From NCBI GenBank assembly GCA_015680685.1, contig MNCI01035130.1, positions 908,378 to 967,317 of the forward strand: a stretch of 58,940 nt of DNA, written 5' to 3'. A model generated the notes under the pieces. The model saw nothing but the letters and a program-made list of their open reading frames with translations, was not told the origin of the DNA and did not search any database. This document shows, piece after piece, positions 47,871 through 58,940 of the stretch. The stretch comes from Gnetum montanum (Eukaryota; Streptophyta; Gnetopsida; Gnetales; Gnetaceae). Numbering within the stretch: position 1 is the first letter of the stretch; every line of letters begins with the position of its first letter. The position numbers and the translations under genes are program-made.

Positions 47871-50590
47871 AGATATTCCCAAAAAGAGGTGCATAAGATG
47901 AACCTTCATAGAGAGTAGCTAAGCATCCATGAGATGGCTAAGGCCAACAAGGTGAACATGCAAAACATCAAGAGTAGGAAGCCCAATCTTTTAGCATTCA
48001 CAAAGAGGCTCCTACCACTAAAACATTGATCCAAGGGGAGGTCATAGGATCATAGGCTCCCATGTAGGGACAACATATCGCGTTGCTCCCTAATTGCCTT
48101 ATGGCCATTCTAGAAAAGTTTACATTGACCTTATTCATCATGCAAATGAATTTTGGCACATTTATGGAGTTTTCTCTAGAAACAATTTAGACGTAACTTA
48201 AGGTCATCCTTGTGGCCCATTCTTTCAAACAATGGTGAGTGGTACCTTGGTAAGACTCATTAATTCTAGCATAACAAAGATGAGGGTACCAATGTTAAAA
48301 TTTGTGGAGTTAATATTTCTTTTTTTGTTAAGGTAATTGTAGTAGCTCTTAACCTACCAAATGAAGGGGCTAAGGTAGCCCATCTATCCACCAGATCTAA
48401 CCCCAATACCAAAAACTTATGGCTAAAATGGCCATCTAACAAAGAGGATAAAACATATAATGAACTAACTCTAAAAGATAAGACATGCTTTAAGATTAGG
48501 ACATACCACCTATTTCCCACCAAAGGGCTCAACTAAATTTCAACATATGCGACTAGGGGAAGTGCTATCTTAATGGAAGAATTTATGACCAATCTTCCCC
48601 AATTTTACTTCATATAAATTCAATGGCAATTCGAAGAGAAAAAGATAGCAAAACCAACACTCACACTTCCTTGCCTAATCAAGAAGCTATGCAAACATGC
48701 TAGAATTCTAGCATATACAAATGATATCCCTATGAAGGCTCAGAATGCCTCCTTCACCAAACTTCTCAAACTTGCAGCACCAAGAAAAGATCTTGGTGAA
48801 AAGCAAGAACTAGAGAAGGAGGTAGAGCTAGAAGCAAAATACAACATGAGCCTAAATAGAACTCAGAGACACAAGCTTTTCCAACATTGCCACCCCAAGA
48901 TTACAAGCCCTCAATGAGCCATTTGTAGAAAATCATTGAAGCTCGTAGTTGGCGAAGCAAGGATGAGTCCAATCTCTTCAAAGTAATTGATGATGCCATA
49001 TAGCCCATTGTTTCAGTTGATCCAACAAGAGGGGAGATCTCGTTACAATCAGAAAAAGGATCTGAATGGTCCAAGAAAATCTCTAGAAATGCCACATCCT
49101 TTCAAGTAATGCTTAAAACTAGAGAAGGTTCCATAGTTGTGGTAATGCAACATCAAGATTTGGCAGGTGTAGTAGAAGTAATCACAGATCATATTAAAGA
49201 ACATTCAATGTGATTTTTTTGCTCCTATTAGATCTTACTAGGACTAGAGATTCACAAATGTTGGTTGAGACTTCAATACCTCCTGCGGTGCATGAGGATG
49301 TATTGGATTGACTGCTGCAGATGGGGCAAGTGATGACTACCTTGTTTAACATCCGTAGTGATGTCACTATAGCATAGTGAAACCTCATCACCACTAAAGG
49401 AAAGATGGTCATGGCTAAAGTCAAGGAAAAACATGCAGAAGTAGAAGTACAAAGACTACAACATGAGCTAGCTACCCTAAGAGCTAAATGAAGGGGTCCT
49501 ACCTATTTTGTTGCACTTAACAAGTTAGAATAATTCAAGATGAAGTAGTTGGCCAAGCTGATCAAGGATAAAGTAGCTGTAGAACAAGAAAAAGAGAAGG
49601 CAATCTAAAATGCCTCTACTACTGATGCATAATCCCATGCATACAAAAAGGCATTGATTGTCACACATGAAGAAAATAGGTAACTTGCCACTAAGAATTC
49701 AAGGTTGACCACGATTGAAGAGTAAAAGAACATTCTTGAGAAGAGTGTCCACCAATTAAGAGAACAACTAGTGAGGTCAACCAGGACATTAGTAGATTGG
49801 CTAGAGAGAATAGAATCCTCTTAATGGAGGAGGTTCAGGCTCTTCATCAGAAATCAATAATTAAAATTAGCACATGGTAGAACAAGGTCAAGAAGCATGA
49901 GAAATTGAAGGAACGCTTCCATGACCAAGTAGGCATGTACAAATAAATAAATAGAAAAGAGATCTAGATGGACAAAGCTCACATTAGCTCCTTTTTAGCA
50001 CAAAATCCTAAGTGGTAGCCAATTTTGGATAGCGTCCACTAGGTAAATGTAAAGAATAAAGATTTGTAGATTAAAGATTTGAAGGAATACATGGTGTTGG
50101 CTAACCTTAGATATGTCAATATTGCCATGTTAACAATAGGTCAACCTCAGAACGAGTTGGAGAAGGAGGTAGCAACCTCTTATGCATTGTAAGAAAAAAA
50201 GTTTACAGATCAAAAAGATGCTTTGTAGAAGCTACATGTGGCAAACTTAGAATTGAAGGTGGTTAAAGCTAGCTACCAAGGATAGACAGAGGTCACTTCA
50301 AACTTAGCTATAAGATTAATATATTATCATGAATTTAAAAAAAAGCTAGGACCTTTGAGGAGGAATAATGGTGGTTTGCAGCTTAGTATGTGAAGGCTAA
50401 TCAGATGTTCCCACAACTTTCATGTCCTTGGGATGTACCAACACCATCACACATTGGCTTAATAACCTAGATGATACATGACCCAAGGATGAAAGAGGAA
50501 AAGTTGTAGGTGTTCCTCGATCATTACAAATTTCACAAGCCTAGCGACAAAGGAATGCAACCAATGGAGGAGCTATTGCCTTCAGGCATC
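47870..50590 (+). pseudogene. Mobile-domain-like and coiled-coil ORF (decayed)
   Basis: The first part gives EFWHIYGVFSRNNLDV (about 48145-48190), IVVALNLPNEGAKVAHL (about 48337) and KWPSNKEDKTYNELTLKDK, then FMTNLPQFYFI and KPTLTLPCLIKKLCKHARIL. This resembles the plant mobile-domain or 'putative plant transposon protein' ORFs found in many plant LTR elements. The second part (48732-48895 and about 49233-50370) is rich in Glu, Lys, Leu and Gln and coiled-coil-like, for example HAEVEVQRLQHELATLRAK. The end near 50590 reads PMEELLPSGIT. Stops fit lost Gln and Arg codons. Architecture resembles the antisense ORF at 5156-10123, but direct sequence identity is low. No gag or pol accompanies it. 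Confidence 0.5.
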
Positions 50591-50594
50591 ACAT

Positions 50595-51450
50595 GAGCTT
50601 CCTAGTTTTCTATCTTGTAATATTATGTCCCACTTTTGTACTACATCACTATGGCATGTAAGAGTCAATTGTTTTATTTTTTGTTTAAGTTAGTCAATAA
50701 TCCCATACCTTTCCAATAATTTTTTTCCTCATTTTGTAAAGAAATTGTTCCTCATTTCATTTAACTCAAGGATGAGTTTTCATTCAGTCATGAGGATATG
50801 ATGACTCATCAATTTGTTAGGTCCCGATATTGAAGCCTCAATGTCGAGTACCCAATGTCAGAGCTAGGAAGAAATGTAAAATATCCAATGTCATCTCATT
50901 TGGGTTAGCCTATAAATAGTTGAGACATGATGTAGGGAAGATAGTTTTAGTTTTTAGTTTTTGATAGTGTTTCATAGAATCTTGTTATTCCTAGTGCATG
51001 CCTATAGTATGATGTTTATAATCGTACAACACCATTGTTCAAGTGTTACATACTTGACTGGAAATAAAGATTAATATTACTTCCATCATTGCAACATTCA
51101 CTTAGATTATTTGTTATCTTAATTGTTAATTATTTATTATTTTTCTTAGTTAACATATTCATTTATTGCTATTTATTACTCTTGTCATTAAACAGAATGC
51201 ATACACCTTAATCATGAGCATTTAAGTGTAAGTACTTCCTAATCCAATAGTGTATTGTTTAGCACACCCAGTGACATACACTTGGCAATACCAAAAGTAG
51301 TCTCACAAAGTCCAAGATGTATATGGATGATTAAGAGAAAATACTCATCACATGTAGGCTAGTTTATATTTCACTTTCCATTGTTCAATAGCTTAATTAA
51401 TTAATCTCTTTGTCATCATTAGGAGTAGCATAGAATTAGACAACATCATA
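50595..51450. other. Non-coding stretch after the coiled-coil ORF
   Basis: AT-rich sequence with 'acccaatgtcagagctagga' at about 50850. No gene was recognised. It may include an LTR of the element carrying the preceding ORF. Confidence 0.35.
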
Positions 51451-52375
51451 TGCCTCACTTTGGACTAAATCATATGTGGCAAAGCTACCACTAGTCCAAG
51501 TGGGAAGACAATGAACTGTAATTAGAGCATAACAATCTAGATACCACAACTAGTCCCATCCATAAAATTTAACTGGATCGTGCATGAGTGCTTGTGATTC
51601 ATATGGTTGGGCATAGGGGTACCTTGCTACTCATAAATACTTAACAAATTCCTTGCACTTAGGCTCTCACAATACAAAATACAATTTACAAAAGATAGAG
51701 AATTGAAGAGAAAATCAATTCACAAGATATATCCAATGAAAAAAATATTCATATGAACTATTCTTATCATTTTTCCAAAGATATTATTTCTTTTATAGCC
51801 TTTTTCCTTGTCAAACATTTATGGATTCATGCAATAACTAGAAAATGGCTAGTCACGACATCACATTCGAGCTTGGAACATCTCCCTGAGTTTTCTATAC
51901 TTACATATAGAATGTCCTATTGGAACTTGCAACATCTCATATGGAATGTCCTAGCTAGGACGTCTTAGTAATAATTAGGCTATCTACTATTTTTATGGGA
52001 TGTCTAGCCTGAAACTTTAGCTCTACCACTAGGACATCTGCTAATCTTTTAGGATGTCTTGCTAGATACCTAAACATCTTCTTTAGATTTCTAGTCTTTA
52101 TGCACATTTGTGATTTCTTCAAACTCATGTAATTTTTCTTGAGACTTTGTAATCTTAGATTAACAGTTCAGCTCTCATTTTGGTCTCAACTTGCTCTTTC
52201 TCTTGATATCTTCTTAACACAATGTTAACTCTTTTCTAGAACTCTTTTCTTGATATCATTAAACTCTTGTCCTTATCTTATCTTTTCAAGTCCTATAAGA
52301 TTCACAAGCACACTTTCTTTATTCTCCATTTTTTAAGGTTTTGGCATACCCAAAGGTCAACAATCTTCTCCTTTT
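51450..52375 (-). mobile_element. Copia-type LTR, inverted
   Basis: Its reverse complement aligns with the LTR at 57095: 'ggagaagattgttgaccttt' and 'gccaaaaccttaaaaaatgg' (52375-52330) match 'gggaagattattgacctttt' and 'tcaaaaccttagagaaattgg'. Further in, 'gcctaagtgcaaggaattt' matches 'attcaagtgcaaggattt'. It contains many 'agatgtct' or 'agacgtcc' motifs. The purine-rich stretch before the start marks it as a 3' LTR of a minus-strand element. Confidence 0.7.
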
Positions 52376-52379
52376 TGGC

Positions 52380-53990
52380 AATGTCCAAAACTTGAGAAAA
52401 TAGGTTACTATAACAACATAATATCATATGATAACCAATTTAAAGGTACAAACATTTAAAAATATCCTTTAGCACAAGGCTAATTAAAATAAGTTTCATT
52501 AAGAGCTACCCCTTATCTATACACAAATCAAGCTAAAATCAAATAATCTATGAAGCACAAATGATCAAAGCCTTTTAACTACTGTCAAAGATATTGAATA
52601 ACAAAACGCTAAACTCCAAGCACTAAAAACAAGAATCTATCTTTGATATAATAAGTTAAAATTACTATCTAATGTATAGACAAATATTTTAAATCTTTAA
52701 ATTCATTTACCAATATATCAATATCTTAAGTTCACCTAATGAGGTTGATACTAAACTCTCTTCTCCTTTTTGGACATCATAAAAAAAATACTACATGTCA
52801 ATTTCATTTTCAAGAAAAGAGGAAAAACATATTTTACTTTGAAGACCTTAGATCCAATACCCATAAGAAGGTCAAGTTGAATATCTTAAAGATTAAATTA
52901 ACCAATTATATCCTTAATAATATGCCCATAATTGTATATGTCAACTACAAATAGAAACACCAAGAAATACAACTTAAGATAAAAGATTCAAAACTAAATT
53001 GACTAATATTAGCTTATACTTTTCCCTTAGATACTTTACTAGAATCAAATATGGTTAAACCTTTTCTTTCTCATTATTTGTTATGGATGTTGTAGTAGGA
53101 GGTATTCTCTTTAAGTGTCTTTTGATGAGAGTCTTAGAGACTCTCCCTACACAGGTGATCCAAAAAATGATTACTATTGATAAGGTACAAACTCTTCCTA
53201 CACATATGTTGGACTTCTTCCAAACTGTAAAAAATAATGCATTAATTTCTTGAGTCATTTTTCTTATTATAGATGCATGTTTGATTTTCCAAATTAGCAA
53301 GCTAGAACTTGATCACCATACATCATAGTTTTGAATCTACATTGAAAAGCCAAGATCAAGTATGGAGATCTTAAAGTGTCCTATTAATAGTATCCTTAGT
53401 AAAAGATAAATTTTAAAATCTTCAACATGAATAGCAACATAGCATAATAATTTCCTCATAGGTTCATGAATTACAATTCAGATCCCAAACCACTTAATTT
53501 ATCATGAATCATCTACAAATATTTTAAAACATTTGGTCTTATGGATACACAAGGAGACCTAACATATTATCTCCCAGTAAGTAATGCAAAACATACTACT
53601 ATTTAAATTATATGAGTTGGATCACAAGGCATATAAGTTCTAACTACAATGAGATGATCCTTGTACTAAATAATGAGATAGTCTAACTTACCTAATCTTA
53701 CCTTGTGTGTTTCTATCCTTAAATCTTCATTAAGATAAGTTTAATCCAATGTTTGCTAAAAAATTGAAGATCATTTTGTTTTATCTACAACTCAATACCT
53801 TATATGTTCAAGTGATGATTTCTTTGAATACACAAAGATCTTCAATAGCATCCATTCAACAATTTTCTAATCACTAATATTTATAAAAATAAACTAATCA
53901 AAACTATGTTTAGCAACTCAAGGAATAAAGATTATAATCATACTTACCATCACTTACCTTGCTTGCTTCTAAGCATGAACATGATTAATG
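52380..53990. other. AT-rich region, no clear gene
   Basis: A second 'ctcttctcctttttgg' block at 52758-52773 resembles the inverted polypurine tract at about 52365. Otherwise no pol motif was seen in either orientation, although pol of the minus-strand element would be expected here. Confidence 0.4.
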
Positions 53991-54239
53991 AAGTTTGGAA
54001 TGAGGTTCTCCATCATAGAGTATCTTCCTAGCATACATCTGATCCTTACCAGTTTTTTCATTTGCATCTTTGTTTGAATCTTATGGTTTATTTGAGGTTA
54101 CTATTTCTTCATACTTATGTTCAGTTGAAGGGACTGATATTTTCCTCTACTTAAGTATTCTAATTCTCCCATATCACTAGTTCTTTTATCAACATGTGTA
54201 GTTATCTCTTCCTCTCAGTTTCTCTCTTTGGGTCTTCAA

Positions 54240-54770
54240 ATTTTATTTCCTTGCAAGTTATACTTTCTATGATTCTTTAAATAAAACCATGTAGTAAACT
54301 TATAATACTTAAACCATAATATTGAGATTTCTTATGCCCATATTATACACAATAATAACATAAATTTTTTTCATTTAGGCTAAATGTTCAAACCTAGGTG
54401 TATACCTTTCACTTGGTGAAGTACTTGTAGATGTCTCATAGTGAAAATGATTTCTATATTCTCTTCCATTGTTTGATATTATCCTTGCCCTAGCATGATT
54501 TGTAGGGTCTCCTTCTCTTCTATTAACCTATAATTAATGATCTTCAAATCTACAAAATCCTTGTTAATGTACCAATGGAAAAGGGTTATCTTTTGTGCCT
54601 TAGCCTTTAGGTATGAATTTTTCTTTTCAATATTTGAGCACTTCATAGTAAGCTAAGCTATCTCTAGTCTTTTAGTATGTAAATCCTTTTTCATTTTGAT
54701 GCATAAGTTCTAAAAGGAGATTATTTCATTGCAAAAAAGATCATACCTTTCTTCAATGATACCTTCACAT
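54240..54770 (-). pseudogene. Copia gag C-terminal relic
   Basis: The minus strand shows a coiled-coil-like stretch (LTMKCSNIEKKNSYLKAKA near 54610) and then a degraded zinc knuckle YGHKKSQYYGL (about 54330) in which the Cys residues are partly lost, followed by basic sequence. This order fits the gag end of SIRE/Tork-type copia elements. It lies head to head with the plus-strand integrase at 54793. Confidence 0.4.
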
Positions 54771-54792
54771 TCTCCAGCTTCTTCTATAGTAT

Positions 54793-55505
54793 TTACTTCA
54801 CATGGATTTGGTTGGTCCTTCTCAAACTCTTATTTTTGGAAAGAAAAGGTATTTTCTAATCATTGTTGATGACTGCTCTTGTTTTACTTAGGTTTCCTTC
54901 TTATATCACAAGGATGAAGTATTTTCTCATTTCCTAAGAAGTTGTAATTAGATATATAAAGAAAAAGGTTATTGTGTCAAAGTCATTAGGAGTGATAATG
55001 GACAAAAATTCAAGAATGCTAAATTTCAACAATACTATTAAATGAATGGCATTCTTTATCAATTTTCTACTACAAGAACTCAAAAAAATGGTATGGCCAA
55101 AAGGAAGAATAGGATCTTGAATGACAAAATTCTTCCTTACCATTTTTGGACTGAAGAAATTAATACCACATATTACATCTCCAAAAGAATATTGGTAAGA
55201 AGATTCACTACTAAAAATTCCTATGAATTATGAACTGGTAGAAAATCATTGGTTGGTTATTTTCATGTTTTTGATTCAAAATTTTATATTCTTAATGATA
55301 AATATACCTTTAGAAAATTTGATCCTAAAATCAATGAAGATATTTTCTTAGAATACTCTTCTATTAGTAAGCCATATAGAGTATTCAACAAGAGAATTGA
55401 TGTTGTGGAAGAAACTATAAATGTTAAAATTGATGATAGTGACATTATTTCTTCACAACTTGATGATGAAATAGTTCCTATTCAAAAGCTATCTAGTACA
55501 TCCTA
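54793..55505 (+). pseudogene. Copia integrase (decayed)
   Basis: One frame carries LLHMDLVGPSQTLIFGKKRY with the first catalytic Asp (54805) and FLIIVDD, VIRSDNGQKFKN with the second Asp (54994), and TQKNGMAKRKNRILND, where the third catalytic residue, normally Glu in N-G-V-A-E-R-K-N, is Lys (55099-55101). PYHFWTEEINTTYYISKRIL and the part equivalent to the F-G-C-x-x-Y region (YFHVFDSKFYILND) follow, then the C-terminal SKPYRVFNKRIDVVEET. A few stops occur. It begins abruptly: the zinc-binding N-terminal part and gag are missing on this strand. Confidence 0.85.
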
Positions 55506-55739
55506 GGTTCAAATTAATAAAAATTCAAAAATAGATAGTGAAGATGAGAAGGAACATGAGGAGATATCAAATTAATAAAAATTCAAAAATGCCTAGACTT
55601 AGTAGATCACAATCTTTTAATTATGTCATTAGACAAGTACAAGATAGGATTTGTACTAGAAGCCAAACTAAAGAAATATGTGCATATGCTACAAATCTTT
55701 CACATTTAGAACCTAAAATTTCAAAGAAGTATAAGGAGT

Positions 55740-56470
55740 AGAATGGTGGATTTTGTCTATGCAAGAAAAACTAAATCAATTTACTAGGAATTATGTATAC
55801 AAATTAACATCTAAACCCAACCATAAATTAATGATTGGCACAAAATGAATTTTTAGAAACAAAATAGATGAAAATGATATCATTAAAAACAAAGTAAGAC
55901 TAGTTGCCAAAGGATATAATTAGCAAGAAAGAATTGATTTTGATGAAAATTTTTCTCTTGTTACAAGACTTGAATCTATCATAATTCTTTTTTACTATGC
56001 AAGCATTAAGAACATCAAGCTATATCAAAATGATGCAAAAAGTGCCTTTCTAAATGGGACCATTCAAGAAGAGGTATATGTTAAACAACCCAAAGGATTT
56101 GTAGATCCCATTAATCCCAATCATGTTTTTAGACTCAAGAACGCTCTCTATGAGCTAAAACAAGCCCATATAGCTTGGTATGAAAGATTCTCACAACACC
56201 TTATATCCAATGGCTTCGAAAGAGATAGGGCTAATGTTACTTTATTTCTTAAGCGTAAAGGTAAGTATTTACTTATTTTATAAATTTATGTTGATGATAT
56301 TATTTTTGTAGATACTAATGACATTCTATGCAAGAAATACTTAGATCTCATCCAATTAGAATTTGAAATGAGCATGATAGGAGAGCTCAACAATTTTCTT
56401 GGATTCCAAATCAATTACACAAAATATGAAATCTTTATTTATCAAAATAAGTACATCAAAGATATACTAT
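55740..56470 (+). pseudogene. Copia reverse transcriptase (decayed)
   Basis: The motifs in order are VRLVAKGYN and FDENFSLVTRLESI (compare Y-x-E-T-F-A-P-V-A-R), NDAKSAFLNGTIQEEVYVKQ with PKGFVDP, LKNALYELKQAHIAWYERF, and the active site IYVDDIIFVDTND (YVDD at 56287-56298). A TAA at 56281 sits two codons before it, where Gln is usual. Then GELNNFLGFQI and QNKYIKDILFKFNL follow, wording typical of the SIRE/Maximus branch of plant copia. Confidence 0.9.
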
Positions 56471-56877
56471 TCAAATTCAACTTGGCAGAAGTAAATGCAA
56501 AAAATACTCCTATGAAAGAAAATTTTAAGCTCAATAAAGATCATCAAGAAAAACTAGTTAATCTCAAGTTTCATAGAGTTATGATAGGTAGCCTACTTTA
56601 TTTAACTACTAGTAGGCTAAATATAGCATTAAGTATAGGAATTAATGTAAGATTTCAAGAAATTCCCAAAGAATATCATCTAATTGATGTTAAATGTATT
56701 TTTCATTATCTAAAAGATACTACTAATTTGGGACTTTGGTATCCAAGGGATTCCTCACTTGATCTTGATGGGTATTATGATGCAAATTGGGTAGGTTGTA
56801 TAGATGATCATCGCAACACTAGTAGAAACTACTTTCTTTGTGAAGACATGGGGATAGGACCTTGTCCTATTAGGTAA
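56471..56877 (+). pseudogene. Copia RNase H, N-terminal two thirds
   Basis: It continues RT in the same frame: VMIGSLLYLTTSRLNIALSI (M-I-G-S-L-L-Y-L-T), VKCIFHYLKDTTNLGLWYPR, and GYYDANWVGCIDDHRNTSRN (D-A-D-W-A-G with one Asp replaced by Asn). It departs from the family after NYFLCEDMG and stops at 56875. The E-A-E-Y and C-D-N segments are absent. Confidence 0.85.
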
Positions 56878-56879
56878 TT

Positions 56880-57094
56880 TTTTTCTTTAATTTCTAATAA
56901 AACATAGCTACATATAAATCTAAAAATAAAAAATATATAAAAAATATGACCTTTCTTGCATATATTTAGGGGGATTTTTCTTGTTATTTATGTTCGAAGA
57001 AGGGGAGAGATTAATTGCTAATTATTTTTTATATAGTTTGTAGTTTTTATTTTTTTTATGGGACATATTAACCCATTTTCTTAAGTTTTGAACA
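56880..57094 (+). mobile_element. Copia 3' internal region with polypurine tract
   Basis: It contains 'tttagggggattt' (about 56966) and 'cgaagaaggggagag', then 'caaaaatgggaagat' (about 57098) next to the LTR start. These purine tracts are typical of the region before the 3' LTR in SIRE-like elements. Confidence 0.6.
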
Positions 57095-58165
57095 TCATCA
57101 AAAATGGGAAGATTATTGACCTTTTGATATATCAAAACCTTAGAGAAATTGGAGAATACAAAATTTGTATGTGTGATGACAATTTTGCAAGACCATGAAA
57201 GAATAGAATACAAGACCTTAAAAATGAGATCTACGTTGAGATGTCGAAATGAAGATTAAGTAGATAAAATTGAAGCATTGATGTTAATGGAGTCTATGGA
57301 CCAAATGAAGATATTCTAATGTTTTCCAAGAAGACAAAAGATAAAAGAAATGGTTCAGGTCTCAAAGTGTTTCTAGAGAGTAGACGTCTCTCCTTAACAA
57401 TAGATGTCTATCTATAAGAATAGACATCTACAGGTAGACATCTCATGTTCTAAATAGATAGTTCTCCTATGTTAGATTAGTTCACAATTAGATGTCTAAA
57501 GTTCTAAGTAGATGTTTATACTTTTCGTTTGATAGTCATTACATGAATTTCAAGGAGTTTTCGAAAAATTTGAGGTTATAAGAAAAAGTAAAAATCTTGA
57601 ATTTTGCAAGAGCTTTTCATTGAAACATTCACCATTGGATACTCTAAGAAAATTTTTCTATGATCTCCATGGTATCATCATTTTCTTGTGTTGATTGTAT
57701 TGAGATTCAAGTGCAAGGATTTGTAAATCTAGTTACACACTTTCCTTATTTCTTTTCTTTCTTTCTTGTAGCCTTGCAAGGTTGATGTGCTTCTTTTGAG
57801 AAGACACCTTTATTGAGCTTGTGGAGATCCTACGAGGTTGATAGTTTCATGGTGACGAAACACTCTAGTATGAAGCTCACTTTTGTAAAAGTTTTAGAAT
57901 CCTCTAAACGAAATTTTTAAGCTTGTTGGGATCTTGCACGATTGAGTGGTTTTGCAATGATGAAAAATTTTGGAGTCAAACTCAAAGCTTGTGTAGGGTT
58001 TGATGTCCTTAAAACCACATTTTGTAGAAACAAAGTTTGAATATGTGCATAGATTCTACCCTTCTAGTGTGGATGTACCCAAGTTGGACAACCACATAAA
58101 ATTTGTGTTTTTATTTTTGGTGGGTGGAACATTTTAATTTGATGAACTGATTCAACCCTACCTCT
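57095..58165 (+). mobile_element. Copia 3' LTR
   Basis: It begins near 'attattgaccttttgatat' and aligns with 34170-35250 and, inverted, with 52375-51450. It includes 'agacgtct', 'agatgtct' and 'agacatct' motifs at 57380-57500. It ends at about 58165, where RNase H coding sequence resumes. Confidence 0.8.
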
Positions 58166-58168
58166 AAG

Positions 58169-58322
58169 CTCTTGATCCACATTTCCCTCATAGTAAGTAC
58201 AACCATATTAGCATTAAGTACTACTTGATCAGAAAAGAAGTGAAAAAGATCATCATCTTCCTCAAGTATGCATGTACTCAAGATCAATTGGCTGATATCC
58301 TTATAAATGTTGAAGTTTTGTA
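58169..58322 (+). pseudogene. Copia RNase H C-terminus of a second element
   Basis: One frame reads LDPHFPHSKYNHISIKYYLI and then YACTQDQLADILINVEVL before a TAA at 58320. This matches N-P-V-x-H-x-R-T-K-H-I-x-I-x-Y-H-F-[IL]-R and the T-x-D-Q-L-A-D-I-x-T-K end of copia pol. It lies after an LTR, so it must come from an element into which the LTR was inserted or joined. Confidence 0.8.
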
Positions 58323-58940
58323 ATGTTAATCACTAGGTCTAATATATAATAGAAATGATTTGATAACTATTAAGAATAAAATAAATATGTACCATGTGAT
58401 ATACTAACTTTATGATATTATATGTGTTAAACATAAAAATATAAATAGGGTAAGTAATAGAGAAAAATACAATAATCAAATATCTTTATTATGTTATATA
58501 TATTGAGGTGTACATTGTATTGCACATTGTTGTTTCTATATTGTACATATTGGCAAGCCTAAGTTCATCAGTTACATAGTTATAACAAAACACTGTCAAT
58601 GAATAAATAGAAATAATAAATAGTTATTCTTAGTTGTGAAATTTGAATTTACATAACTAACTTAAATGTAATACAAACCACTATAGATAGTGTTGCATAC
58701 TATGACTATGTATACATAAGATCACAATATGACTAGATATAGATATGAACCAGCATGTTAAACTTTTTAGAACATATCAAATTTTCACTACTTCTTAAGA
58801 TTAATATGGAGAAAAAATAATGTTATTTTCTTAAGCTTATTCCTTCTCATGGGTATCATATGCCTTGTTAATACCAAGTTATAATTCTCCATGATAATGC
58901 TGCTAAATGATCTGATTTGTGGCTAAATTAGTATACTTCA
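58323..58940. other. AT-rich end of the window
   Basis: This non-coding sequence follows the pol end and may be the 3' part of the second copia element. No gene was recognised. Confidence 0.4.

Noticed and set aside
1-58940. CRISPR array, prokaryotic operon or bacterial mobile element
   Set aside because: The repeats are transposon LTRs and minisatellites with no regular spacers; splice sites and plant-type gypsy and copia elements point to plant nuclear DNA.
1-58940. tRNA or rRNA genes
   Set aside because: No cloverleaf with A and B boxes and no conserved rRNA block was recognised by eye; a covariance-model search was not possible here.

Overview
The window looks like gene-poor nuclear DNA from a plant with a large, repeat-filled genome. 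A gymnosperm such as a conifer is my best guess, but this is inference: there is no host gene to anchor it. The DNA is AT-rich and very poor in CG. Almost everything recognisable is a decayed LTR retrotransposon. No intact protein-coding gene, rRNA, tRNA or CRISPR array was found; every coding region listed is a pseudogene.

Left part (1-34150): minus-strand Ty3/gypsy elements with very long LTRs and a primer site ending in GCTAGAAGGAGG. Element 1 has gag and protease (14511-10950) but no reverse transcriptase, RNase H or integrase. Between its protease and its left LTR it carries, on the opposite strand, a gene-like ORF of several exons (5156-10123). At least four of its introns keep their reading phase. 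The right LTR copy (15270-22070) runs directly into the start of a second, truncated copy of that ORF (22071-22737). Element 2 (23282-34150) is a relative that keeps gag, RT, RNase H and integrase but has lost the antisense ORF and most of both LTRs, and has a piece of LTR between gag and pol.

Middle part (34150-47200): a copia-type LTR (34155-35250), a long stretch with little recognisable content, a minus-strand gypsy protease relic (38340-38740), and a second, unrelated gypsy element on the plus strand (about 40440-44760; Met-tRNA-like primer site, gag, protease, RT, start and end of RNase H). Next comes a decayed Tyr/His/Pro/Gln-rich ORF of unknown function (44898-45869), then an inverted duplication bounded by N bases that looks like an assembly error.

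Right part (47200-58940): a second mobile-domain-like and coiled-coil ORF (47870-50590), an inverted copia LTR (51450-52375), a minus-strand copia gag relic, and a plus-strand SIRE-like copia pol (54793-56877) with its 3' LTR (57095-58165). The last RNase H residues of another copia pol resume right after that LTR, so elements are nested.

The most interesting observation is the intron-bearing antisense ORF inside a gag-protease-only element. Introns on the strand opposite the genomic RNA would not be removed during retrotransposition, which explains how they survive.
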